This document shows, piece after piece, positions 1-6,319 of a stretch of DNA of 19,802 bases. Origin of the DNA: a candidate division TM6 bacterium UASB124 (GTDB lineage Bacteria > Dependentiae > Babeliae > Babeliales > RVW-14); contig LDIV01000003.1 in the NCBI GenBank assembly GCA_001468855.1, positions 76,371 through 96,172 of the forward strand, read 5' to 3'. Every line of letters begins with the position of its first letter. Positions within the stretch are counted from its first letter, which is position 1. The notes beneath the pieces are model-generated. The model ran no database searches. It was not told the origin of the DNA and saw nothing but the letters and a program-made list of their open reading frames with translations. Position numbers and translations under genes: made by a program.

Positions 1-224
1 ATTCAGCCAGATCATGTTCATATGGCGTTGCAATTTCGTCCCGAAATAGCAGTAGGTAAGGTAGTGCAGCTGTTTAAGGGAAAAAGCAGCAAAATAATAA
101 GACAGGAATTCCCAGGGTTAGAAGAAGTTTACTGGGGAGATAGTTTCTGGACAGATGGATTTTTGCAGAAACAGAAGGTTCGGTAGGTTTGGATACAATT
201 AAGAAATATGTTAGTAGCCAATGA
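1..224 (+). pseudogene. tnpA: TnpA transposase (Y1/HUH), C-terminal part, frameshifted
   Basis: Frame 1 reads from the window edge through PDHVHMAL (the HUH motif, His5 and His7 of the visible part), then LFKGKSSK, EFPGLEE and WGDSFWTDGF, all typical of IS200 transposases. At the five-T run 160-164 the frame fails: as written it ends at TAG 184-186. Adding one T gives FFAETEG and then GLDTIKKYVSSQ with a stop at 222-224. This restored tail holds the expected catalytic tyrosine and the YxxxQ motif, so the unshifted product would lack the nucleophile and should be inactive. The cause may be a real deletion, a homopolymer sequencing error, or less likely a slippage site. The N-terminus lies outside the window. 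Confidence 0.85.
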
Positions 225-247
225 TAGAGTGTACATGTACGGAGATT

Positions 248-267
248 CCACGGCCTTTAGGCCGTGG
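248..267 (+). repeat. IS right-end hairpin
   Basis: CCACGGCC (248-255), loop TTTA, GGCCGTGG (260-267): a perfect 8-bp stem with a 4-base loop. It lies 23 bases after the restored tnpA stop and just before TCAA. This is the position of the subterminal hairpin bound by TnpA in IS200/IS605 elements. The GTG that formally opens the next reading frame (264-266) lies inside the 3' arm. Confidence 0.8.
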
Positions 268-276
268 CGATTTCAA

Positions 277-1238
277 TCCTTAGAACGCCAGAGCATTTAA
301 GACAAGAAACGTATCTTCATGAACTTGCGCCTCAAGCGAATGGAACAGTTTGGACAAAGGATGGATTTTTATATCCAATTCCGATTTTTACCGCTGTTAT
401 TGATAAGACGCAGGAAAATGAGCAGATAAAACCACAAGATCGCTACGAATGGTTTGAGCTGACGCCGTGGAAATCTGGGAGTACATATTTGAAGGCATGG
501 ATAGATACTTCTGCTTTTGGGAAAAAGTTTGAGCGAGGTGAAAGCCATGATTTGTATAATCCAGAACGGTTAGGTTTCGTTTTGGGCATGTGTGGTTCGG
601 CATATGCTGCAAGCTTTGCAGAAATGTTGAGTAAAGTTTGCCAGTATGCAGAAACGCAACAGAAAATCAAAATTCTTGCTGATATTGTGTCACAACTTTC
701 GACCATTGGTAAAACCAGAATTTCCCCTCCAAAAGTTTTGAATTATGCGTACAAAATGAGTGGGATTCCTATGCAGGATAAACAAACGCTTACGATTATG
801 GATGCTGCATTAGATTTTAATTTGCCAATGCCGCCCTTATTCCGTAGAAATGTATCTATTTATATTATTTGCGATGCATCAGTTGTTAGTCTTGTTGAAC
901 AAAAAGATGCGTTGAATAAAGTTGAGGCGTGGGCGCAAAAGAACGGACTTAAATTTCCTAAGATTGATTATATGCAAGCATCATCACAAAAGGTTAGTAT
1001 TTTTAGCTCAACCGGCCCATCGGTTCCTCTTGTTATTTATGTTTCAAGTTTTGTTGAAGAATTTTCTACGTTTAAATTTGAATATAAACCAGAGGAGTCT
1101 GAAAAAGTGATTAAAGGTATGGAAGATGCGGTCATTGTCAATAAAGATGTTATAAAGAATGCAATTAAGCAATGGATTAAAAATCAAAAGGGAAAAACAG
1201 TAGCACTTAAAAACAAAATGAAATATCAGACAGTCTAG
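277..1238 (+). pseudogene. Group IV cytosolic phospholipase A2-like protein, 5'-truncated
   Basis: The frame is open from 264 and the host-derived part begins at about 277. It resembles the second half of the eukaryotic cPLA2/lysophospholipase catalytic domain: YPIPIFTAV, then EWFELTPWKSGS, AFGKKFERG and LGFVLGMCGSAYAAS. It continues with DAALDFNLPMPPL, whose Asp matches the catalytic Asp549 of human cPLA2-alpha, and WAQKNGLKFPKID, matching KWAKMNKLPFPKID of that enzyme. The GxSGS nucleophile segment, which in the family lies well upstream of these blocks, is absent. The reading frame runs straight into the IS end and its only possible early start is a GTG inside the IS hairpin without a ribosome binding site. 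I read it as a gene cut by the IS, with the 5' part lost or beyond the window. The intact enzyme would cleave acyl chains from phospholipids. The family match is by motif recall, not by search. Confidence 0.75.
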
Positions 1239-1270
1239 TATTGGGTTACAAATAAGATTCAAGAAACAAA

Positions 1271-1300
1271 TGAGGCGAATGTGAAAACACATTCGCCTCA
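1271..1300. terminator. Bidirectional intrinsic terminator
   Basis: A 13-bp perfect stem, TGAGGCGAATGTG (1271-1283) and its complement (1288-1300), with an AAAA loop. It lies between two convergent genes. On the minus strand it is followed by a T-rich stretch (TTTGTTTCTT), on the plus strand by GATAATTTTA. It best serves the minus-strand cluster that ends at 1340, and can also stop transcription leaving the phospholipase fragment. Confidence 0.8.
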
Positions 1301-1339
1301 GATAATTTTATGAGTATCATAAACACAAATGACGAGAGA

Positions 1340-1645
1340 TTAGGCCATTGTTTGTGTATTTGAATCTTGTTTGATTATAAAACAACACAGACGAAATCGT
1401 TCAAGTGCTTCTTGGTGATTTGGATTGATGTCAAGAACTTTTTTATAATCAATCGATGCGGTACGAAAATCATTGCGTTTTTCTGCAAATTGTCCTAAGT
1501 CGAAATAAATTTTGCTTAAGTCCTGGATGTAGTCTGATTTTGGATAATACATATCGTCAATTGACTGGTTATTAACACCAAACCACCACATGCAAAAAAT
1601 AATACAGCACGTTGCCAAGGCCAAATGTTTTAACCGGAACAACAT
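1340..1645 (-). CDS. Small membrane-anchored TPR protein
   Basis: The product is about 101 residues. An N-terminal hydrophobic segment (LALATCCIIFCMWWFGV) acts as a signal anchor or uncleaved signal peptide. It is followed by one to one and a half tetratricopeptide-like helices: IYFDLGQFAEKRNDFRTASIDYKKVLDINPNHQEALERF has the TPR pattern with the typical NP at the repeat end. An upstream in-frame GTG at 1651 would overlap the Shine-Dalgarno GGGAG. The ATG at 1645 has that site 5 bases ahead and is the better start. The gene follows the SPFH gene by 15 bases and is last in the cluster before the terminator, so it may work with the SPFH/NfeD pair as a binding partner. That role is inference; the protein is otherwise unrecognised. 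Confidence 0.7.
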   Translation of the reverse strand: MLFRLKHLALATCCIIFCMWWFGVNNQSIDDMYYPKSDYIQDLSKIYFDLGQFAEKRNDFRTASIDYKKVLDINPNHQEALERFRLCCFIIKQDSNTQTMA

Positions 1646-1660
1646 ACGCACTCCCTTTTT

Positions 1661-2623
1661 TTATTGTTGTTGAGTTTTTTCAAAAAGTTCTTTGATAGTT
1701 GCAACTGATCCGAGAAGCGAGCTTGCTTCATAGGGGACCAAAATAAGCTTGCCGTGTTTATCTTTAGTGATTTCAGGTAGTGTTTTTATATAGTTTGTTG
1801 CAACTAAATAGGGCAATGGATTTTCGCCGGGAATTGCTTTTTGAACAACATTGATTGCTTGAGATTCTGCTTCTGCCAAAAGTAAGCGTGCTTCGGCTTC
1901 ACCGCGTGCACGTGTAACGCGAGATTGATATTCACCTTCGGCCTCTAATATAGCAGCGCTTTTTTTACCTTCTGCTTCAAGAATGACAGCACGACGATCT
2001 CGTTCTGCGCGCATTTGTTTTTCCATAGCTGCTTGAATATCACTTGGCGGCATAATTTCTTGAAGTTCAACACGATTAACTTTAACACCCCATTTATCAG
2101 TGGCGTCATCAAGTACGTGTCGTAACTTTTCATTGATTTTGTCGCGTGAGGTTAGTGTTTCATCAAGATCCAATGCACCAATAATGTTCCGCATGGTGGT
2201 TTGAACAAGCTTTTCAATAGCTTGAGGAAGATTGGCAACTTCATAAGTAGCTGCCTTAGGATCGGTAATCTGATAATACAATAAGGCATTAATTTCTATA
2301 GTGACATTATCTTTGGTGATAACACTTTGCTTTGGAAAATCATATACTGCTTCTCGTAAATCAATGCGTTGAACATAATCATTAAAACGGTATGCAGCTT
2401 TGCCGCGTGAATCTTCTTTAATAAAAGTCCATAATATGGCTCGAGGTTGATCGATAAAAGGAACAATAAAATGAAGTCCCGGATGTAAAATTCGATAAAA
2501 GCTACCAAGTCGCTCGATGACAATGACTTCTGCTTGACGGACCAGATAGGTGGCTTTTGCTAAAACTGTTATCAGAAAAATAACCAGTACGGCAAAGAAA
2601 ATAAGAAAAAGCATCATGACCAT
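1661..2623 (-). CDS. SPFH/stomatin-prohibitin domain membrane protein (QmcA/paraslipin type)
   Basis: A 320-residue protein with an N-terminal membrane segment (MLFLIFFAVLVIFLITVLA) and a complete SPFH domain: VIVIERLGSFYRILHPGLHFIVPFID, DFPKQSVITKDNVTIEINALLYYQITDP, RNIIGALDLDETLTSRDKIN and WGVKVNRVELQEIMPP. A long charged helix with the typical Ala/Glu repeats follows (MRAERDRRAVILEAEG, AARL-like repeats, about residues 195-260) and then a short tail. Proteins of this group form oligomeric membrane scaffolds; in E. coli QmcA is a multicopy suppressor for FtsH/HtpX loss. It sits 12 bases after an NfeD gene, the standard pairing of this family. AAGGA lies 9 bases before the ATG. The exact substrate or partner cannot be told from sequence. 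Confidence 0.9.
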   Translation of the reverse strand: MVMMLFLIFFAVLVIFLITVLAKATYLVRQAEVIVIERLGSFYRILHPGLHFIVPFIDQPRAILWTFIKEDSRGKAAYRFNDYVQRIDLREAVYDFPKQSVITKDNVTIEINALLYYQITDPKAATYEVANLPQAIEKLVQTTMRNIIGALDLDETLTSRDKINEKLRHVLDDATDKWGVKVNRVELQEIMPPSDIQAAMEKQMRAERDRRAVILEAEGKKSAAILEAEGEYQSRVTRARGEAEARLLLAEAESQAINVVQKAIPGENPLPYLVATNYIKTLPEITKDKHGKLILVPYEASSLLGSVATIKELFEKTQQQ

Positions 2624-2635
2624 GATACGGCATCC

Positions 2636-3076
2636 TTATGTAACGACTAATTTATTACCATCTATGCGAATGATTTTAACAACAGTACCTTTTTGTAAAA
2701 TTGCTTGATGTGCGCTTATTGCGGGCCATTCTTCTCCTTTAATTTTGATACGACCAACTTTGCGTGGTTCTATGGTTTCAATAACAATCCCTTCTTGGCT
2801 GACAAGAGCATCTATATTTGTTTTGATACTTGGTGTTTTTCGATTGGCAAAAAGTTTCTTAAAAATTCCAAAGCTTATCAACGCGCCGCCTATCGCTGTC
2901 CAGCATTGGACATACCAAGAAAAATTCATGAAAGCTATGAGTGCAGCACAAAACGAGCCGATTGAAAGAGAGACGAAGAAAAAAAGGCCAGGGGTGCCAA
3001 CCTCAAGTAAGAGAAGAAAAACTCCTGCGATGAGCCACAGATAACCGAGGTATTCGAGAAGAGGCGTATCGATCAT
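2636..3076 (-). CDS. NfeD-family membrane protein (short form)
   Basis: A 146-residue protein with three to four hydrophobic segments in the first 85 residues (LGYLWLIAGVFLLLLEV, TPGLFFFVSLSIGSFCAALIAF, CWTAIGGALISFGIF). A C-terminal OB-fold-like beta domain follows: DALVSQEGIVIETIEPRKVGRIKIKGEEWPA, ending KGTVVKIIRIDGNKLVV. The G-x-V-x-I-xGE-WxA pattern is characteristic of NfeD/YbbL proteins. The long form carries an N-terminal ClpP-like protease domain, which is absent here. AGGAAGG lies 7 bases before the ATG. NfeD proteins partner with the SPFH protein encoded next door, where the OB domain is thought to help assembly of the membrane complex. About 95 noncoding bases lie upstream, so the pair may have its own promoter. 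Confidence 0.9.
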   Translation of the reverse strand: MIDTPLLEYLGYLWLIAGVFLLLLEVGTPGLFFFVSLSIGSFCAALIAFMNFSWYVQCWTAIGGALISFGIFKKLFANRKTPSIKTNIDALVSQEGIVIETIEPRKVGRIKIKGEEWPAISAHQAILQKGTVVKIIRIDGNKLVVT

Positions 3077-3170
3077 AGTACATCCTTCCTAGATACATAA
3101 AATGACTTTTTTAAGTATAACGTAATTTTTTTAAAAAAACCTTAGTGACTAGGAATATGGTGATTTTTTT

Positions 3171-3872
3171 TCAATTTGGAATGAGGGGCAATGTTGATCG
3201 TGGAGTAAGTCCAAAAACAATGGCAAAACTGGAAATAAGAGGGCCGATCATATTGTTCCATTGATCATCAGACAATAAACCAATTTCAAGGGTTAATGCA
3301 GGTGCTTGAATACCAACTAAATGCTTAATGGGGAGTCCAAAAACCCCTTGAACATCAAATAATTTGAGATAGTCGGGGCCTGATAGTTGACGTTGTAGAT
3401 TTGTTGCTATAGTGCTTGATTGTCGTACATTGGCGTAGTGAGCTTGGTGAATTGGGATAAAATCTATATGCTTATTTTTTCTTTTGGCACTATCAACGAT
3501 GGGGTCAAAGACGAGGTTATAGAGTGTTATTTGTGGCTTTTCGGTTTCTGCTTTATAAAAGTGAAGGCGCATAAAAAAATCTACATTAAGTCGATTGGCA
3601 AACGAAGCGTTTTGAAGTGGAACTATCTCATCACCCGGTGCGCGAGTAAGAATGACGTGAACATTATCAAAGCGTTGTTCTATTGCAGTTTTGAGAGCCT
3701 CGGCGCATTTATATGTTTCTGCTCGTTCATAGCCATTATATAATTGTCTACCGGCTTGTTTAGCGTGTCCTGCTGGATCAATCATAATAATGGTTGTATG
3801 AGCGGTAACACTCATACTTAGAAAAAATAAATGAGACGATATTTGTTTTAATAGATTTTTTAGAGGCACCAT
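3171..3872 (-). CDS. N-acetylmuramoyl-L-alanine amidase (Amidase_3, zinc-dependent), exported
   Basis: A 233-residue protein with a signal peptide (KNLLKQISSHLFFLSMSVTAHT). The catalytic domain starts at about residue 26. IMIDPAGHAKQAG carries the first zinc ligand His36, NGYERAE the Glu49 ligand, FFMRLHFYK the second His, and PALTLEIGLLSD the catalytic Glu. FANR and VILTR also match the family. The domain fits AmiA/B/C-type enzymes that cut the amide bond between MurNAc and L-Ala in peptidoglycan, needed for daughter-cell separation and wall turnover. DPAGH instead of DPGHGG is a mild deviation. No clear Shine-Dalgarno precedes the ATG, which lies 5 bases after the stop of the broken gene upstream. 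Translation may once have been coupled to it. Confidence 0.8.
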   Translation of the reverse strand: MVPLKNLLKQISSHLFFLSMSVTAHTTIIMIDPAGHAKQAGRQLYNGYERAETYKCAEALKTAIEQRFDNVHVILTRAPGDEIVPLQNASFANRLNVDFFMRLHFYKAETEKPQITLYNLVFDPIVDSAKRKNKHIDFIPIHQAHYANVRQSSTIATNLQRQLSGPDYLKLFDVQGVFGLPIKHLVGIQAPALTLEIGLLSDDQWNNMIGPLISSFAIVFGLTPRSTLPLIPN

Positions 3873-3877
3873 AGATT

Positions 3878-4597
3878 TTACAGGGTTTTTTGTTTAAGTA
3901 ATTGTCTTTTCTTTAACATTACAATGCTTTCTTTTAAGAAAGCATGCATTTTTTCTACGTGATTGTAAAGCAGGGTGTGCTTTTGATGAGCGGGCTGCTG
4001 GTTTTTGAGTATGTGTGCGAGTTTAAAATCAATAAATTTCAGATGTTCTTGAAGCGCAAGGGCTCTAACTATTGGTTCAAACATGAGGGCCGTGAGTTTA
4101 TGGGTTCCGGCAAAGTCATTAAAGCGGTTTTGATTGATTGTTGTGTATTGTAAAATGTCGTAGTCTTTATTCTTAAATGTTCCTTGCGGACAAAGCGGAG
4201 CATTAAGTTCGAGTACGATGAAGTGTTCAATTGTTTTGTAAAGTTCGTCGAAAATATTTTGTTTAGAAAAATCCGTGCTTTTAATGTAGGGATTGTAGCG
4301 ATGCTCTTATCGTAAATGGTAATGAGTTATGATGAACTTTTGTGTGATGTTGATGAATGTCTTGCGCAGTTGAGTAACATTTTTTGTTTTGCCAAAACTT
4401 AGATAAGTTTATTGGGTCTTGAAAACAATTTTCGAGTGGCATTGACTGATCACCACTTTTTCTGTGTTGACTGTTATCTTTGGCGGTTGATTATGTAATT
4501 TTTTATCATCATCCATACAGCTGAGTACATATGGAGATAGAATGATTATAGGTATGAAATAGAGCTTCTTTATGGCATCTTCCCCCTGATTAATCAT
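3878..4597 (-). pseudogene. Broken lipoprotein gene (about 240 codons, two interruptions)
   Basis: One minus-strand frame runs 240 codons with TAA at 4411-4409 and at 4309-4307. The first part (4597-4412) starts with a signal sequence ending in a lipobox: KKLYFIPIIILSPYVLSC, then DDDKK. The last part has coding-like sequence without a good start from about 4306: YNPYIKSTDFSKQ, HFIVLELNAPLCPQG, then a helical C-terminus (VEKMHAFLKESIVMLKKRQ). Between the two stops another frame is open and reads plausibly (ENCFQDPINLSKFWQNKK to PFTIRASLQ). Two compensating indels therefore explain the locus about as well as two nonsense changes. I do not recognise the family. It was probably an outer- or inner-membrane lipoprotein, and Lgt in this window would have lipidated it. 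The 68-codon frame 4084-3878 taken alone is not a credible gene. Confidence 0.6.
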
Positions 4598-4663
4598 TAC
4601 AAATGCTGATGCTGAATATGTATTCTATCTCAACAATGCTTATTGATAGTGGCTAAAGTAAAG

Positions 4664-5344
4664 TTATTGAAAAATTAGTACCAACAGAACGGTTACTGGG
4701 GCGACAAAGAAAACTGAATCAAAGCGATCAAGAAAGCCGCCGTGTCCGGGTAATAGATGCCCCGCATCTTTGAGGTTGTGTGCGCGTTTGAGATAGGAAA
4801 GAAAAAAACCACCCCAGAATGCAATCATGGTCATTACACCGGAAAAAGCAAACATTGTTACTGTGCTATGTACAATGATGGTTGATGAGAACAAAGAAAT
4901 GCGGGGTACTGCCCATAGGTGCATGATAAATACACCGCACCAACTACCCATTAACCCTTCCCATGATTTACCCGGGCTGATTGTTGGACACATTTTGTGG
5001 CGGCCAAGACGTTTGCCAACAAGATAACCAAATGTATCTGCTGACCAGGCAACCAAGAATGGATACAGTGGAAGATAAAAATCTGTTGTATAAAATTTCC
5101 GGGTTAACCAAAACAACAATGCCATAGGTGTTATCGGATATATGAATGTGTACAAAATATGATCAATCCGTTTGTAGCTAACAAATTGAGGCCATTCATT
5201 AAATAAAATGAGGATGAGTACGGTGCATAAGAAAAATTGATAAAGTAGTAATGAATGTAGATAGGAGCCGGCAAAGCAGATGAGGAGTATAACTCCGCTC
5301 AGTAAGCGTTTTAAAAATTCACTTGTGTTGCTATTTATCATCAT
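4664..5344 (-). CDS. cdsA: Phosphatidate cytidylyltransferase
   Basis: Converts phosphatidate and CTP to CDP-diacylglycerol, the precursor of bacterial phospholipids, in the inner membrane. The protein has 226 residues and several hydrophobic helices. The family signature is intact near the C-terminus: SYLKRAHNLKDAG, then LLPGHGGFLDRFDS. The preceding conserved blocks WSADTFGYLVGKRLG and SPGKSWEG are also present. It is shorter than the E. coli enzyme (about 285 residues), mainly at the N-terminal membrane part, which is common in this family. Its ATG overlaps the end of truA by 14 bases, so the two genes are co-transcribed and probably translationally coupled. In many bacteria cdsA instead follows uppS or frr. 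Confidence 0.93.
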   Translation of the reverse strand: MMINSNTSEFLKRLLSGVILLICFAGSYLHSLLLYQFFLCTVLILILFNEWPQFVSYKRIDHILYTFIYPITPMALLFWLTRKFYTTDFYLPLYPFLVAWSADTFGYLVGKRLGRHKMCPTISPGKSWEGLMGSWCGVFIMHLWAVPRISLFSSTIIVHSTVTMFAFSGVMTMIAFWGGFFLSYLKRAHNLKDAGHLLPGHGGFLDRFDSVFFVAPVTVLLVLIFQ

Positions 5345-6095
5345 TATAAATAATCTTTCGCAAACAGAGTCCGCAGCCGTCGGCTTTGAGCAATGTTTGT
5401 TGTGGGTTTGGATTTTGTAACACGCCTTTAAGATAGTTTAGGCTAAGTTTGGGTCTGCGTGCAACATCAAGCGCATAACCAATCATGCGTCTAATTTGAA
5501 AGCGGGCGAAAGAAGGCCCTTTAATGGTGACAATAAAGCAGCCATAGTGATGATATTTTTTAATTGATATATCATCAATGGTTCGTATGGTGCTTATTTC
5601 ATCATCCTCTATTTTACAAAATGAACCAAAGTTATGGGTGCCTTTATATATTTGTAATGCTTTATAAAATTTTTCCCAATCAACGTCGTTAATAAATTCA
5701 TATAACCAGCCATATCGAGCAACAAAAGGGAGTGGCCGTTTGAAAAAAAGAACATAGTGATATGTCTTTTGCTTAACATTGGCACAGGGATGAAACGATG
5801 GGGCTGCTTTGCTTAAGTTACGAATCGAGATGCTGGGTGGAAGATGATTATTCCATAGCGTTTGTAAGTTTTTCTCATCAAGTTTAGGCGGACAATCAGC
5901 ATAAAATCGTGCTACTTGGCCGAGTGCATGTACTCCTGCATCTGTTCTTGAGGCGCCAACTACTGTAATAGTTTGATTGAATAGTCTGAACCATGCATCT
6001 TGCAAGCTGGAGGCAATACTAATATCTTGCGGTTGTATTTGCCAACCATGAAAATCGGTGCCGTCATAAGCGACGATAATTTTGTAAGCCTGCAT
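5331..6095 (-). CDS. truA: tRNA pseudouridine(38-40) synthase
   Basis: Isomerises uridines 38-40 in the anticodon stem of many tRNAs. Seen here: KIIVAYDGTDFHGWQIQ at the N-terminus; GASRTDAGVHALGQVA with the catalytic Asp (residue 52 from this start); KTYHYVLF; GTHNFGSFCK; and FARFQIRRMIGYALDVARRP near the end. The reading frame extends to a TTG at 6113, but that codon has no Shine-Dalgarno. The ATG at 6095 has GGAG 9 bases ahead, giving 254 residues, close to the usual family length. The gene overlaps cdsA downstream by 14 bases. The GGAG lies in the loop of a small hairpin, and stronger structures lie just upstream (6114-6160). Confidence 0.93.
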   Translation of the reverse strand: MQAYKIIVAYDGTDFHGWQIQPQDISIASSLQDAWFRLFNQTITVVGASRTDAGVHALGQVARFYADCPPKLDEKNLQTLWNNHLPPSISIRNLSKAAPSFHPCANVKQKTYHYVLFFKRPLPFVARYGWLYEFINDVDWEKFYKALQIYKGTHNFGSFCKIEDDEISTIRTIDDISIKKYHHYGCFIVTIKGPSFARFQIRRMIGYALDVARRPKLSLNYLKGVLQNPNPQQTLLKADGCGLCLRKIIYNDDK

Positions 6096-6100
6096 GTATG

Positions 6101-6160
6101 CTTGCTCCGACAAGGGTTTAAATTAGAAACCCCCATCCAGACGAACGCCTTGGACAGGGG
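6101..6160 (-). promoter_or_regulatory. Structured leader or terminator region before truA
   Basis: On the minus-strand RNA, CCCCUGUCCA (6160-6151) pairs with UGGAUGGGGG (6139-6130) as a 10-bp stem that includes two G-U wobbles. The stem exists only in this orientation; the plus-strand RNA would have A-C mismatches. The 3' G-rich arm can alternatively form GGGUUU/AAACCC (6132-6127 with 6119-6114, a perfect 6-bp stem). A third small hairpin (6114-6101, CUUG/CAAG) displays the truA GGAG in its loop. The first stem is followed by a moderately U-rich run (UUUCUAAUUU), so it could be the terminator of the glycosyltransferase transcript or part of an attenuator for truA. Function is inferred. Confidence 0.4.
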
Positions 6161-6182
6161 AAATGGAGGTTATCTAGATTTA

Positions 6183-6198
6183 TGTATCAAGCGATACA
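6183..6198. repeat. Small inverted repeat between glycosyltransferase and truA
   Basis: TGTATC (6183-6188), loop AAGC, GATACA (6193-6198): perfect 6-bp stem, flanked by TAGA and TCTA that could extend it after an internal loop. No T-run follows on either strand. The 207 bases 6114-6319 otherwise hold no convincing gene. Confidence 0.35.
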
Positions 6199-6319
6199 GA
6201 GTCTATATGAGGCTTTAGAAAAAATCAAATAAAATCTTTAGGATGAGAATAGTTTTTTGCGTTGTTGCTGTTAATTTTCAAATTATTTCAATCTCTCTCC
6301 AGCGGCGGGCGGGTATTTT

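Larger units (their letters stand above)
1..276 (+). mobile_element. Right end of an IS200/IS605-family insertion sequence
   Basis: The element enters from outside the window and contains the C-terminal half of a TnpA (HUH, single-tyrosine) transposase followed by about 50 noncoding bases ending in a perfect hairpin. Members of this family have no terminal inverted repeats; they carry subterminal hairpins at each end and insert as single strands without target duplication. The 8-bp hairpin at 248-267 sits 6 bases before TCAA at 273-276, which equals the right cleavage tetranucleotide known for IS608. I therefore place the IS end near 276; that exact base is inference. No tnpB is seen in the visible part. 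The element directly adjoins a truncated phospholipase gene. Confidence 0.8.

Noticed and set aside
231..240. GTACATGTAC palindrome after tnpA
   Set aside because: Ten bases with no loop, expected by chance in this composition; the functional IS hairpin is the adjacent one at 248-267.
3111..3146. T7/A7 tract and possible weak hairpin (CCT/AGG) between amidase and NfeD
   Set aside because: The stem has only three to four pairs, so a terminator cannot be supported; the A/T runs may be ordinary intergenic DNA.
4084..4153. Plus-strand open frame across the broken lipoprotein locus (from 3944)
   Set aside because: The minus strand gives better coding content here; the plus frame has no recognisable motif or ribosome site.
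6182..6232. Sixteen-codon plus-strand frame after GGAGG
   Set aside because: Too short; no hydrophobic or regulatory-peptide pattern, and the Shine-Dalgarno spacing of 12 is long. It overlaps an inverted repeat.
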